64,000 bases of DNA, taken from a virus. The position numbers were made by a program, and so were the translations under genes. Of this stretch, positions 29,689 through 39,497 are shown piece after piece. Below the pieces are notes generated by a model. That model was not told where the DNA came from. It saw only the letters and a program-made list of their open reading frames with translations, and made no database searches. The stretch lies in the IMG/VR virus record IMGVR_UViG_3300030012_002034, positions 1-64,000 of that record; one strand, written 5' to 3'. Within the stretch, counting starts at the first letter, position 1; every line of letters begins with the position of its first letter.

Positions 29689-32600
29689 CTACTTTTTCTG
29701 CATAATTGTAAGATACTCTGAGTTTTTAATTGCATTTCGTGTATATGTATCTCTCTTATCTCCACCAGCCCATTCTCTTGGTAAGCTAGTAGATATATCT
29801 GAAACTTTCATTTTCTTACCCTTATTAGGACCTGTTCTATTTTTTCTAGTTTTATAGTAATAAGCTAAAATTGCTGCTGTTGCTTTAGCTGCATTTTTAG
29901 GATCCATAAAGGCTTTATTATTTGTTATCCCAATTGCTGCTAGCTTATCTTTTAATGAACCTTTCTTTCCTGCTTCACGGTATAATTTATCATCCTCCTC
30001 AACCCATTTCCATCTAAATTGTGTAAGACCAACACTTCTATTATTTCCTGTGAATCCCATTTGATATTTAGCTTCATAGTCAGGACTTCCAGATGAACCT
30101 CTTTTAATAACTTTTCTACCTAATCTAAGTGCATTACCTGCAGCACTATGTGTATCTCCAAAGTTACTTTCATTACCAAATATACCAAATGTAATTTTAG
30201 CAATTTCATTATACTCATCACCACTTACGCCCATAACTCTCATAACCTCTTTTTTACTATCTTCTAATGATTTTATAAAAGGTAATACAGTTTCATTATA
30301 TTCTACATTATCATCAATGTCAGTAGAAGTAAACTGATTATCTATAAATCTTTTTTGATCAAACTTAAATTTAATTGGTTTAGCACCAGCAACTCTTTTT
30401 TCTCTAGGTGTTCTATTAACTTTAGCATCACCGCTTTTAAAAATTAATTGACCATCTTCATATACAAATTTATTTTTATTTTCTTTTATGGTCTTTCCTT
30501 TTTCATCTTTATATACTTCAGGTAAAACAAATACTTCAGTTCCTGAACCAATATTATACTCGTTTTTCATTTTGTTTAGATCTGAACATATGCCATTAAT
30601 ACAACCATAACTCATTCTATTATCATCTAGATCTGCATTACCAAATTTATCTCTTCTGCTTATTGGAGCTCTATGAATTGCAGTAGGTATTTTTATACCT
30701 CTATCATTTACCATTGTAAAAGAAGGAGCATTTAAATATTCATATACATTATCAATAGTATATCTACCAGCTCCAGTTTGTTTATTACCAAGATTTCTGT
30801 CTTTTTCTACACTTATTGTTTGCTCATCACCCTTAAACATTCCTGTTCCTACTTCAAATGAATCAATTAGTTTATTGCCTCTATAAAGATGCATTCTTTG
30901 ATGCTCTTTATCTACAATCATATATTGTTTATTAGGATCTTTATTTGCTTGATAATTTATTATAAGATTTGATTGATCCATCTTATTCATATCATTTTTA
31001 TGTTTCTTAAGATCTTTAAAATTTTCATATCCTGAAAAGTCTACTTGTTTAATATTAGTATAAGGACTTTCAGCAAGTTCACTATAAGCATTTTTTAATG
31101 GTGTAAATACATTATTATCAATACCTTTTTTTATTTCTTCATATGTGTTTTTAGCTTGATCCATTTTTCTAGCAAATTCACCTTCAGAAACATCTTCTAT
31201 TACGTCATATCCTGTGGTTTCTTTTTTATATGCTTCTAATACATCAGCAGGTATTTGACTTTCTTTGACTGGTCCAGATTTTATAATTTTATCATATTCA
31301 GCTAATAATTCTTTATCACTTCTTTTTTTAACAGGGGTCATAAAATTTTTCTGACTTTCCATTAATTGTAATTGATCAGCAAGCTCTTGATCTTTAGCAA
31401 TCTGATCTCGTTTGCTAAAGTTCATGCTAAGTCTATTTGATAAGTTTTGAGCATCTTGATCTTCAGCTGGTGTATTATTTTGCTGATTTAATAAATTAAC
31501 TATATCACTTTCAAAGTCACCCGTAAAAGCTGGCAAACCATAGTCTGATGGAGTCTGTTGACTTTTAATTTGTTTTTCAACTTCTTGCCCTATTAATCTT
31601 TCTCTTTCTTTTTCCTCATCACTTCTAAGATCAAATTGTATACCTGCTGTTCTAGGTTTAAAAAATTCTTTAAAATTTTCATCAATAGATTTAGAAGGAT
31701 CATATGCAGAGTTTCTTACAAAAGGCGAATCTATCCTAAGCTTTGTAGGTTTAAAATTTGCCGCCATTTTTGTAAATGCAAATGGACTGTCATCAGGCTT
31801 TCCTAGATTAACATTACTAAATATATTAGATTGTTTAGGATATCTTCTTTCTCTTCTAGTTCTTCTTCTTTCTTGTTGAGCTAGCTTTTCAAATGCTTCA
31901 GAACTTAAATCATCTAAGCTTATTCTTCCTTTACGATATTTATATATTTCTCTATCTTCAGGGGTAACCTCTATTTTAGGTTGATTTAAAAGTGCATTTT
32001 CTTCTTTTGAAAGTTCTTCTCCATATATTTTAGATTTAATTGCAGCTAAAGGTTTACCCTTTGCTGTTACCCAATTATCAGCTCCAGATTTTTTTGTAAA
32101 ATATTTATCACCTTCTTTTTTATAATCCCAACCTCTTTGAGATATAACACTACCATCTTGATATTTAGGTATCTCTTCTACTATATATCCACCAGCTGCG
32201 TATTCTTTAATTTCTTCATCACTTAACTCAGCTTCTATATAGCCACCTTCTTGTAAACCAAACCTATCTCTAAGGCCAGTTCTTCTTCTACCTTTGCCTA
32301 TAATAACTCTAGGTGTTTTATCACGCTTTTGTCTACCATCTTGTTTACCTTCTCTTTCTTGTTGTCTAAGTTCTCTACGAGTATATCCTTCTTCTTCTGG
32401 CCAATTAAATTCTGGAGCCTCTGCAACAAATTGTTGTAGATTTGTAGGAATCACTTGAGGATCTAAAGTTTCCATTTGTGGAATAGTCATATCTTCAAAT
32501 GTAAGTTCTTCTTGAACGGGTGTTCTTCCTGCATAGTCAACATAATCCATTACCTCTTCTTCACTTGCCGCTGGAGTTTTTTTAATTACTTTATTTGGAT

Positions 32601-34173
32601 CAATAATAACTTCAAACTCTGGTTTTTTATAAAATACATTCCATGTTACATATTGATCATCTCCATGACCTGATGCATAATCAGTATCAGTAAAATCAGG
32701 ATTAAAACCATATTTTTTTCCTAAATTATAAATTCTTTTCATATCCGTATCAAGATGTAGCTCTCCTAATTCTTTTGGAGTAGAAACTAATTTTGTACCT
32801 CCTGGATAATTACTACTTAGTCTTTTTCTTGCAAAGTCATATTTATGCGTATATCTATCTGGATCTTTCTTCCAGTTATCATAAGATTTTTTATCTAAAA
32901 ATTTGTATGTTGAATATTCCTTATCTCTTAATAAATTATCATATCTTCTACGACTTGGTTTAGTCCAATCACCCTTACCTCCTTTAGTTATGTATGCTGT
33001 GAAAAAAGGTTCACCTCTAAAGTTTTGTCCTTTATTTATATTTTTTTGTTTTTTATAAAAAGCTTCTCTAGATAAATCATAAAGTTCTTTTCTTTTTAGA
33101 TACTCTTGATATCTAGGATCATTTTTATCTTTAACATATATAGGTCCTCCTGGTCCTGGTTCTCCTCCTTCTTTATAAGGATATTTAAATTTTGGATTAT
33201 TAGGTATGTAATCTTCAAGATCATTAGTATTATGAATTCTACCGTACCATGTATTTTTATAAGCTTTTAAATCTTCATTGATACTACCTTTACCTCTTTC
33301 TATATTTTGATAATACCAGTCTCTTCCTTTATTCATAAGAATTCTTCTCTCATTTTCTGGAAGTTTTCCTATGGTAGATTTATATATATCAGTAAAATCA
33401 CTACCTCTTCTACCAGGCCATTTGTTATCCTTTAATTGATCTCTACCATACTTTCTATAATATTCTTGAATAGCATAAGCTCTTGGATCTTTTCCTGTAT
33501 TATAAATAAAATCTGCAGCCTCACCTTTTTCAATAGGAGTTGGATAATAAATAAGATCAGGACCTATATTTTCCATTACCCAATTTATAGCATCTTCTCT
33601 AGTAGCTCCTGGTTTTAATTTAGGATTTCCGTAGTTGCTTAAACCTGTACCATATTGACTTCCTCTATTATACTCGTAATCCATGATTTTACCAATCTGA
33701 TGTCTTAAAAGTTCCTCATCTGTTTGCCTTCCCGGTTGTGCTTTAGGTAACTCTTCTACTATATAACCTCCTCTTTTATACTCTTCTATTTCTTCATCAG
33801 TAAGTTCTGCTTCTATATAATTTGGAGAACCTCCAAAATTTCTTTTAGGTAACTTTTTTATTTTACCATTATGAGTTCTAGCATATCTAGCTTCATTAGT
33901 TTCCATACTAGGTATTAAAGTTCCTGAATATGTTTTACCCTTAAAGTTCCAAGATACATTACCACCATTACCATACATTGGTATCTCATAAACAGAGTTT
34001 CCAGGAAATTGATATTCTCCACCAGGCATCATCATTTGTCTATTGCCTTTATCATCAATACCCAATACAGGATAATTTACACCCTGCATAGTTATGCGTC
34101 CATTTGCGTTTGGAATTAATGTATTCTCTCCTGGGTAAGCCCATTGACCATATTTACTTTTTTTAAATTTCAT
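29689..34173 (-). CDS. Virion peptidoglycan-active protein: L,D-transpeptidase-like plus lytic transglycosylase-like domains
   Basis: In this 1494-residue protein, residues about 1098-1215 look like a YkuD L,D-transpeptidase fold. QYMIVDKEHQRMHLYRG is its typical first strand pair, then AIHRAP with H1167 and SYGCIN with C1191. The usual Arg after the catalytic Cys pair is Asn. The C-terminal ~170 residues look like a lysozyme-like transglycosylase: GNESNFG with E1335 as candidate catalytic acid, then SVGLTQFRW near 1383. The N-terminus (KYGQWAYPGENTLI, then MMMPGGEYQFPG) matches what I remember of crAss-like tail proteins. Two copies of an EEI-GG module followed by LPKAQ or IPKYQ lie near residues 118-148 and 640-675. 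The start overlaps the muzzle gene stop by one base. Likely role: opening the cell wall during ejection. Confidence 0.75.
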   Translation of the reverse strand: MKFKKSKYGQWAYPGENTLIPNANGRITMQGVNYPVLGIDDKGNRQMMMPGGEYQFPGNSVYEIPMYGNGGNVSWNFKGKTYSGTLIPSMETNEARYARTHNGKIKKLPKRNFGGSPNYIEAELTDEEIEEYKRGGYIVEELPKAQPGRQTDEELLRHQIGKIMDYEYNRGSQYGTGLSNYGNPKLKPGATREDAINWVMENIGPDLIYYPTPIEKGEAADFIYNTGKDPRAYAIQEYYRKYGRDQLKDNKWPGRRGSDFTDIYKSTIGKLPENERRILMNKGRDWYYQNIERGKGSINEDLKAYKNTWYGRIHNTNDLEDYIPNNPKFKYPYKEGGEPGPGGPIYVKDKNDPRYQEYLKRKELYDLSREAFYKKQKNINKGQNFRGEPFFTAYITKGGKGDWTKPSRRRYDNLLRDKEYSTYKFLDKKSYDNWKKDPDRYTHKYDFARKRLSSNYPGGTKLVSTPKELGELHLDTDMKRIYNLGKKYGFNPDFTDTDYASGHGDDQYVTWNVFYKKPEFEVIIDPNKVIKKTPAASEEEVMDYVDYAGRTPVQEELTFEDMTIPQMETLDPQVIPTNLQQFVAEAPEFNWPEEEGYTRRELRQQEREGKQDGRQKRDKTPRVIIGKGRRRTGLRDRFGLQEGGYIEAELSDEEIKEYAAGGYIVEEIPKYQDGSVISQRGWDYKKEGDKYFTKKSGADNWVTAKGKPLAAIKSKIYGEELSKEENALLNQPKIEVTPEDREIYKYRKGRISLDDLSSEAFEKLAQQERRRTRRERRYPKQSNIFSNVNLGKPDDSPFAFTKMAANFKPTKLRIDSPFVRNSAYDPSKSIDENFKEFFKPRTAGIQFDLRSDEEKERERLIGQEVEKQIKSQQTPSDYGLPAFTGDFESDIVNLLNQQNNTPAEDQDAQNLSNRLSMNFSKRDQIAKDQELADQLQLMESQKNFMTPVKKRSDKELLAEYDKIIKSGPVKESQIPADVLEAYKKETTGYDVIEDVSEGEFARKMDQAKNTYEEIKKGIDNNVFTPLKNAYSELAESPYTNIKQVDFSGYENFKDLKKHKNDMNKMDQSNLIINYQANKDPNKQYMIVDKEHQRMHLYRGNKLIDSFEVGTGMFKGDEQTISVEKDRNLGNKQTGAGRYTIDNVYEYLNAPSFTMVNDRGIKIPTAIHRAPISRRDKFGNADLDDNRMSYGCINGICSDLNKMKNEYNIGSGTEVFVLPEVYKDEKGKTIKENKNKFVYEDGQLIFKSGDAKVNRTPREKRVAGAKPIKFKFDQKRFIDNQFTSTDIDDNVEYNETVLPFIKSLEDSKKEVMRVMGVSGDEYNEIAKITFGIFGNESNFGDTHSAAGNALRLGRKVIKRGSSGSPDYEAKYQMGFTGNNRSVGLTQFRWKWVEEDDKLYREAGKKGSLKDKLAAIGITNNKAFMDPKNAAKATAAILAYYYKTRKNRTGPNKGKKMKVSDISTSLPREWAGGDKRDTYTRNAIKNSEYLTIMQKK

Positions 34174-37100
34174 TACCTTTGAGATAGTTGAGTTTTAGTA
34201 TTAACCATTTTAATAACCATATTAACCGGTCCTGATATATTTCTTTTTAAACTTATAAAGTTAGCATAATGTCTAAATCTTTTACGCTGCTCTCTTGGTT
34301 TTTGATAATCAATATTTATAGGATTAAGCTCTCTTATATATCCATTTGGTTTAGTTATCCATATATGTCTTTCATTATAATTACCATCTAATACAGTACT
34401 TCCTGGTATTACAGGAGCATTTGGAGGATAACCCGCACCTATAGGAAACTCTCCTCTATCTTTAGTAATGTCCCAGAATTGATTAAATCTATATTTCTGT
34501 TCTTCTTTTGAGAATAATATATCATATGAAGGATTAGCCACATTATACTTTGGATAATCTAAAGATAATGGTAAGTCGTTCTTTGGCATTAAGTTTAAAT
34601 TTAATAAACCTGATACTTGTTCTGAATTATAAATCACAGCTTCATCAAAGTTAAAGTCTAATACATGAAACTGATCAAAACAATTAAATTCAGCTCTTTT
34701 ATAACATTCTAATAGATATTCTACACTTTTTAATGTTCCTACATTTTGTCCTGTAGATGCAACTAATTCTATTTCAAAAGGATAATTTCTACCATAATAA
34801 TTACCATAGTCATTACAAACATTATTATGTTTCCATAATTCATTTCTTTTTGTAGTCACCCAAGTATTTTTTCCAGGCATCATTAAATCCGGATGCCAAT
34901 CATGGAAAGAAATAAACATTTTACTTTTAGGATCAAAACTTATGGTCCATGACGCATCATCAAAAATCTCAGGATCTCCAAGTTTAAATTTAGTGGCTCT
35001 TCTATCTTTTATAATAAATACATCTTTTGCAAAATCATAAGTAACTTGCCCAACAAACTCTGACTTAAGCTTATAGTCTTTCTTAGAAAAGTATAAAAGT
35101 AAATTGTCATTATCATATAATGTTTGACAACCAATGCCGCATACTGGATTATTAGTATAAGGATAATCTGGAAAATCTTGTGCTAACTGATAAGGCAGAT
35201 AAGTATCAAACCACCACTTCATTCCATTTTGAGATATTTCATTTAATCCATTAGCATAAGAAAATATCTTACCTTGGTTTTGAGATATATAAAAGAATCC
35301 TGCTGGTGTTGATAATATAGATTTAGAATCTTGACAAGATCCATATTCAAATGGTGCAGCTGCTACAGATATATTTTGAGGCGGTTGAGCAAAAAGTCCT
35401 CCATCTCCAATTGTAAGCTCTGTATTTGCATCAGTAGTAATAGTATCTACTCCTCTATATATTATTGGACTCTGATTATGAAAAGTAATAAACATACCAC
35501 TTTTAGCAAAAGATTTAACACCGCTAATTGCAGCCTTCATATCTTTATAGTTATTAACTAAATATACTTTCCATGCATCTTTATATGAAGCATCCTGTTG
35601 AGGTAAAGAATAAATAATTCTATTTGGGTAAGATTCATAACATAACTTAGCTATATCTGGATCATAGTTTCTATTCTGTAAGTTTCCTTGTGAGAAGTAC
35701 TGAGTCCAAGCTTTTGAAATACTTAATGAATAATCATACAAGTAAGTATTGTCTCTTGTTATAATTTGAGGGTCCATATTAAACATACTTCTATAATCAG
35801 TATATCTATATGGATCATAATGTTTTTCTGCAATATTGTTAGTTGTTTCTCTAAAGTCAACTAATACATCACTTTCTACAAAAAAGTCTCTTATTGAAGA
35901 TGCTGATAAATAAAAGAATGCATCTTTAATAGTGAATAATCCAGGAGGATCTCCTTCCATTTGAGCTGTTGCATAATTATATCTGCTACCAGAATTTTTG
36001 AAATAGTCAAGTTCATAAAAAGCTTTTGGAAATATTCCTGTTCCAGGAGTACTGTTTCCTATAAAGTTAGCAGGCATTAAATTAAATGCTTCATAACTAG
36101 TACTATTAGCCCAGAACCTAGGTTCATGAATCATTTGATATAATTTATAGTTATACTCAAATCCATCAGGTTGACCATATAGCCAATCATAGAAAAAGAA
36201 CATGTTATTCTTTTCTGTATATCTATTTATAAATGTATCTCCTCCAAAAAATACTGGAGTATTAGGTATTATATTTAGATGTAAAGGATTAGGATCATTA
36301 GTACCACATATAGGCCCATTTGGCTGTAATCTAAAGTCTTTTTGTTCACACGGTGTTATTGGTATTTGTTTAATAGAATTTAATTGTCCATATTGATTTT
36401 GTAATCTAAATTTTAAACCTCCGTAATAACTTCCTATAGGTAAACTAAACCCATTTGCTTGAGGATCATCTGTAGTAGGTAATGCTCCACTAGGTGAACC
36501 AGGAGGTGCACCAGTTTGTATTAAAGCTCCTAAAGTAGTTAATGATTTATCTTCATCAATTAAAAGTTTAGGTCCTTCAAACTGATTAGGATGTCCATAA
36601 GGACCTGTTTTAGTTCTTAAAGTTACGTGACTATTTCTTTTAAGATTATTTATTTTATATGATACACTGCCTGATGTATTCTGATATAAAGGCACATCTT
36701 GAAAAGTATTCTTAGTATAGAAGCTATCTTCTATTTTAAATCTAGAAGTACTAGAAGTTTTTACAGCTTCCATATTATCATATAAACCATGACACTTCAT
36801 CTGAAGAGCATATTGTCTAAATGGTGTAAGTGCTCTTATAAGTTTTGCAGTAGTATCAGCACCTTCTGAAAAATAAAATGTTAAATGATTTAAAGCACCT
36901 AAAAATCTACTAGCTGGATCTAAGTATGCAAACTTAGGATACTCAACAGTTTGTAGTTGTTGTAAAGGACTTGCAGCATCTGTTGCAATTAAAGCTAATG
37001 CAGGATCTAAAATAGTAGTTTTAAGCCCACCTACGGCAGTATCAGGTACACCTGAAACAACAGCTGTAATAGCATCTGTTAAAAATCCAGTACCAGAATT

Positions 37101-39485
37101 ATAATAAGTATCTAAACCAACGTTATATGCTAATACAGCAGCTTTAAGAGCTTGATTACCTAAACCACCAGCAGCAGCATCTGTTATACCAGGACCTACT
37201 GTTACTTCAGGAGCATTAAAAGTTCTTTTACCAACTAAAGAAATTAAAGCTTCTGCTACTCCTGCTAATATCATAGCAACTGCTGAAAAGTTAGAAAGTA
37301 ATTTTACTTCAGGATGTTGATCAGGATAACAAAACTCTTGTTCAGAAAATCCTTTTATGACTCCATAAAGTTTTAATTCTGTAGTAGATAAATAAGGATT
37401 AGTAAACATTACATCTGGAGAATGAAATGATATTATATCTGATGGAATTTGTTGATGCTTTAATTTATCATCTCCTGGCACCTTAATAAAAGGATCATTA
37501 AACTGATAGTTGTATTGACTACTAGGTGCACCATTATTTATATATGGTATAATAGTATTAAAAGGATAATTAGCATATAGTCCTGTTCTTCCTTTTTTAG
37601 CAGAGCCCTTAAGCTCATAAGTTCTATAATTGTTAATCATTCCTTTTGCAACTATAGATTTATTACCTTCTCTAGAACCTCTCAATATTTCATAACCTAC
37701 TATACCTTCAATATCATTTCCTGCATTATCTTTTGGATAAGCTATATTCTCAAAATATACACCCATCAATCTAATTCTTAAATCATCGGCATTTACACCA
37801 CCTAAAGGATTAGGTTTAAAATGCATAGTCTCATTTAATAAACTATTATCAGGAAACTTATGATGTCTTATAGGTTTACCACATAAATCATTACCAGGAT
37901 CTGATTGATATGTCCAACAGTGACTAGATGAATTCCATATGTTAGGTTTATTATCAGGATATATTTCAGTTGATTCCCAATAACCCATATCTCCAGAAGC
38001 TATAATTTCTCCACCATCATCTAGAGTAGTACTTAAATTTGAATTCAGAGCTCCAGCACTAGCAGTATTATATACTTCATATACTTTTTCTGTAGAATCT
38101 AAAGTTTCTAAATCTTGAATTCCAAGTGTTTCAGAGTATTGCCCAGGTACTCCAGGAATAACAAAATCTCTTGGAGGTCTTCCAGGAATATGATAGGAAG
38201 CAGATTTATCACCTGTATCATAAACCCATCTAATAAAAAATGCATATACCTCATCTCTTAAATAACTGCCTTTATGTCCTCCGTCTACATAGTATGTAGC
38301 AGGATATTCTACAGATGCCCATTTAGCTCTAATTAAATTAGCTAATGGCTGATAATTAAAATCAAACTTTCCAGTAGGAGCTACTCTAAGTAAATAACTA
38401 TTTACTTTCTCCATAGAATTAGATGTCTCATATACAACAGATTGAAGAGGTATATTCTCTTTAGGTACAGATATTAGATCTGATTGTAATAAATCAATTG
38501 TTACTCTAGATGTTTTTGTAGAATAAAACCCTACTTGTTTTGCAGATATTCCTTGATTTATATTTTGAACAACTACTAAAACAAACTCTTCAAAATTTTC
38601 ATCATCAGCAGTAATTTCAATTTCTAAAGAATTTTTAGAATCATCTTCATGCCATAAGGGTTGAGTATTACTAGGTGAAAAATAATCTGTTACTTTTTGA
38701 CCTTTAATTGTATATGCTATTACTACAAAGTAAGTTCCATTTCTTAATGTTCCTCCTGATACTCCTGCTTTGATTTTAATACATGGAGTTTTCATCAAAG
38801 GAGCTAGTCTTATTTTTGGACAATCTAATTTATTATCATCTTCAAAAGTTTGACAAGGTGGTGGAGTTATTTGCGCATTTGTATCTTTTTTCCATTGAAC
38901 TCCAGGCCATAAAATTTTAGTAACTCCATTAGTATAATAATTTATATCACTTTGACCAATAAAAGTAAATGTACTGTCTGGCCAAGTTTCAGGATCACCT
39001 ATATTTAAAAACCTATCAGGATTTAATCCATCACACCAATAGACTTGCCAAGTACAATCTTCCATTTCTCTAGCAGCTCCATCAATAAGATATTTTTTAT
39101 CAAACTTTAAACAAGCATCTTGAACAATTGGCCTATAGTTGCATGAATCTTCTTCAAATAAACCTATTTCAGACATAGTTGCTGTGTCAGCCGCATTATG
39201 ACCAACAGTATATATCACCCATTTATCCGCATAAAGATGTACTGTTCCTATAATAAATCTATTAGGATATGTATTACTCATTGTTGCACCAGCAGTAGCA
39301 CAAAATTGATTTGAAGATGCATTAGATATAGTACCTTGATTTCCTTCAATAGTATTATTAGTTGCATTACGAGCATGTGTCCACATACCATTTTGAAGAT
39401 ACGTAAAGTCTGAATCTTTATTAAGACCTTTTACAAAACTGTGAGTTTGTACATTTGAAGTATTAGGAAGTCTTCTCTTTGCCAT
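34173..39485 (-). CDS. crAss-like tail muzzle / tail stabilisation-type protein
   Basis: This is a 1770-residue, largely beta-type protein rich in Asn, Tyr, Pro and Gly. The N-terminus (SFVKGLNKDSDFTYLQNGMW, followed by ARNATNNT and the EGNQGTISN segment) matches the pattern I know from the conserved large tail protein of crAss-like phages. That protein is called tail stabilisation protein in genome papers and muzzle in the phi-crAss001 virion structure. It would form the distal end of the short tail and gate cargo release. Residues about 730-860 are unusual: an apolar run (AVAMILAGVAEALISLVG) leads into a Gly/Ala-rich stretch, which could insert in a membrane or plug the tail. It sits between the ring proteins and the wall-active protein, as expected for a tail tip. 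No catalytic motif was seen. Confidence 0.75.
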   Translation of the reverse strand: MAKRRLPNTSNVQTHSFVKGLNKDSDFTYLQNGMWTHARNATNNTIEGNQGTISNASSNQFCATAGATMSNTYPNRFIIGTVHLYADKWVIYTVGHNAADTATMSEIGLFEEDSCNYRPIVQDACLKFDKKYLIDGAAREMEDCTWQVYWCDGLNPDRFLNIGDPETWPDSTFTFIGQSDINYYTNGVTKILWPGVQWKKDTNAQITPPPCQTFEDDNKLDCPKIRLAPLMKTPCIKIKAGVSGGTLRNGTYFVVIAYTIKGQKVTDYFSPSNTQPLWHEDDSKNSLEIEITADDENFEEFVLVVVQNINQGISAKQVGFYSTKTSRVTIDLLQSDLISVPKENIPLQSVVYETSNSMEKVNSYLLRVAPTGKFDFNYQPLANLIRAKWASVEYPATYYVDGGHKGSYLRDEVYAFFIRWVYDTGDKSASYHIPGRPPRDFVIPGVPGQYSETLGIQDLETLDSTEKVYEVYNTASAGALNSNLSTTLDDGGEIIASGDMGYWESTEIYPDNKPNIWNSSSHCWTYQSDPGNDLCGKPIRHHKFPDNSLLNETMHFKPNPLGGVNADDLRIRLMGVYFENIAYPKDNAGNDIEGIVGYEILRGSREGNKSIVAKGMINNYRTYELKGSAKKGRTGLYANYPFNTIIPYINNGAPSSQYNYQFNDPFIKVPGDDKLKHQQIPSDIISFHSPDVMFTNPYLSTTELKLYGVIKGFSEQEFCYPDQHPEVKLLSNFSAVAMILAGVAEALISLVGKRTFNAPEVTVGPGITDAAAGGLGNQALKAAVLAYNVGLDTYYNSGTGFLTDAITAVVSGVPDTAVGGLKTTILDPALALIATDAASPLQQLQTVEYPKFAYLDPASRFLGALNHLTFYFSEGADTTAKLIRALTPFRQYALQMKCHGLYDNMEAVKTSSTSRFKIEDSFYTKNTFQDVPLYQNTSGSVSYKINNLKRNSHVTLRTKTGPYGHPNQFEGPKLLIDEDKSLTTLGALIQTGAPPGSPSGALPTTDDPQANGFSLPIGSYYGGLKFRLQNQYGQLNSIKQIPITPCEQKDFRLQPNGPICGTNDPNPLHLNIIPNTPVFFGGDTFINRYTEKNNMFFFYDWLYGQPDGFEYNYKLYQMIHEPRFWANSTSYEAFNLMPANFIGNSTPGTGIFPKAFYELDYFKNSGSRYNYATAQMEGDPPGLFTIKDAFFYLSASSIRDFFVESDVLVDFRETTNNIAEKHYDPYRYTDYRSMFNMDPQIITRDNTYLYDYSLSISKAWTQYFSQGNLQNRNYDPDIAKLCYESYPNRIIYSLPQQDASYKDAWKVYLVNNYKDMKAAISGVKSFAKSGMFITFHNQSPIIYRGVDTITTDANTELTIGDGGLFAQPPQNISVAAAPFEYGSCQDSKSILSTPAGFFYISQNQGKIFSYANGLNEISQNGMKWWFDTYLPYQLAQDFPDYPYTNNPVCGIGCQTLYDNDNLLLYFSKKDYKLKSEFVGQVTYDFAKDVFIIKDRRATKFKLGDPEIFDDASWTISFDPKSKMFISFHDWHPDLMMPGKNTWVTTKRNELWKHNNVCNDYGNYYGRNYPFEIELVASTGQNVGTLKSVEYLLECYKRAEFNCFDQFHVLDFNFDEAVIYNSEQVSGLLNLNLMPKNDLPLSLDYPKYNVANPSYDILFSKEEQKYRFNQFWDITKDRGEFPIGAGYPPNAPVIPGSTVLDGNYNERHIWITKPNGYIRELNPINIDYQKPREQRKRFRHYANFISLKRNISGPVNMVIKMVNTKTQLSQR

Positions 39486-39497
39486 TTGAAATAACTA

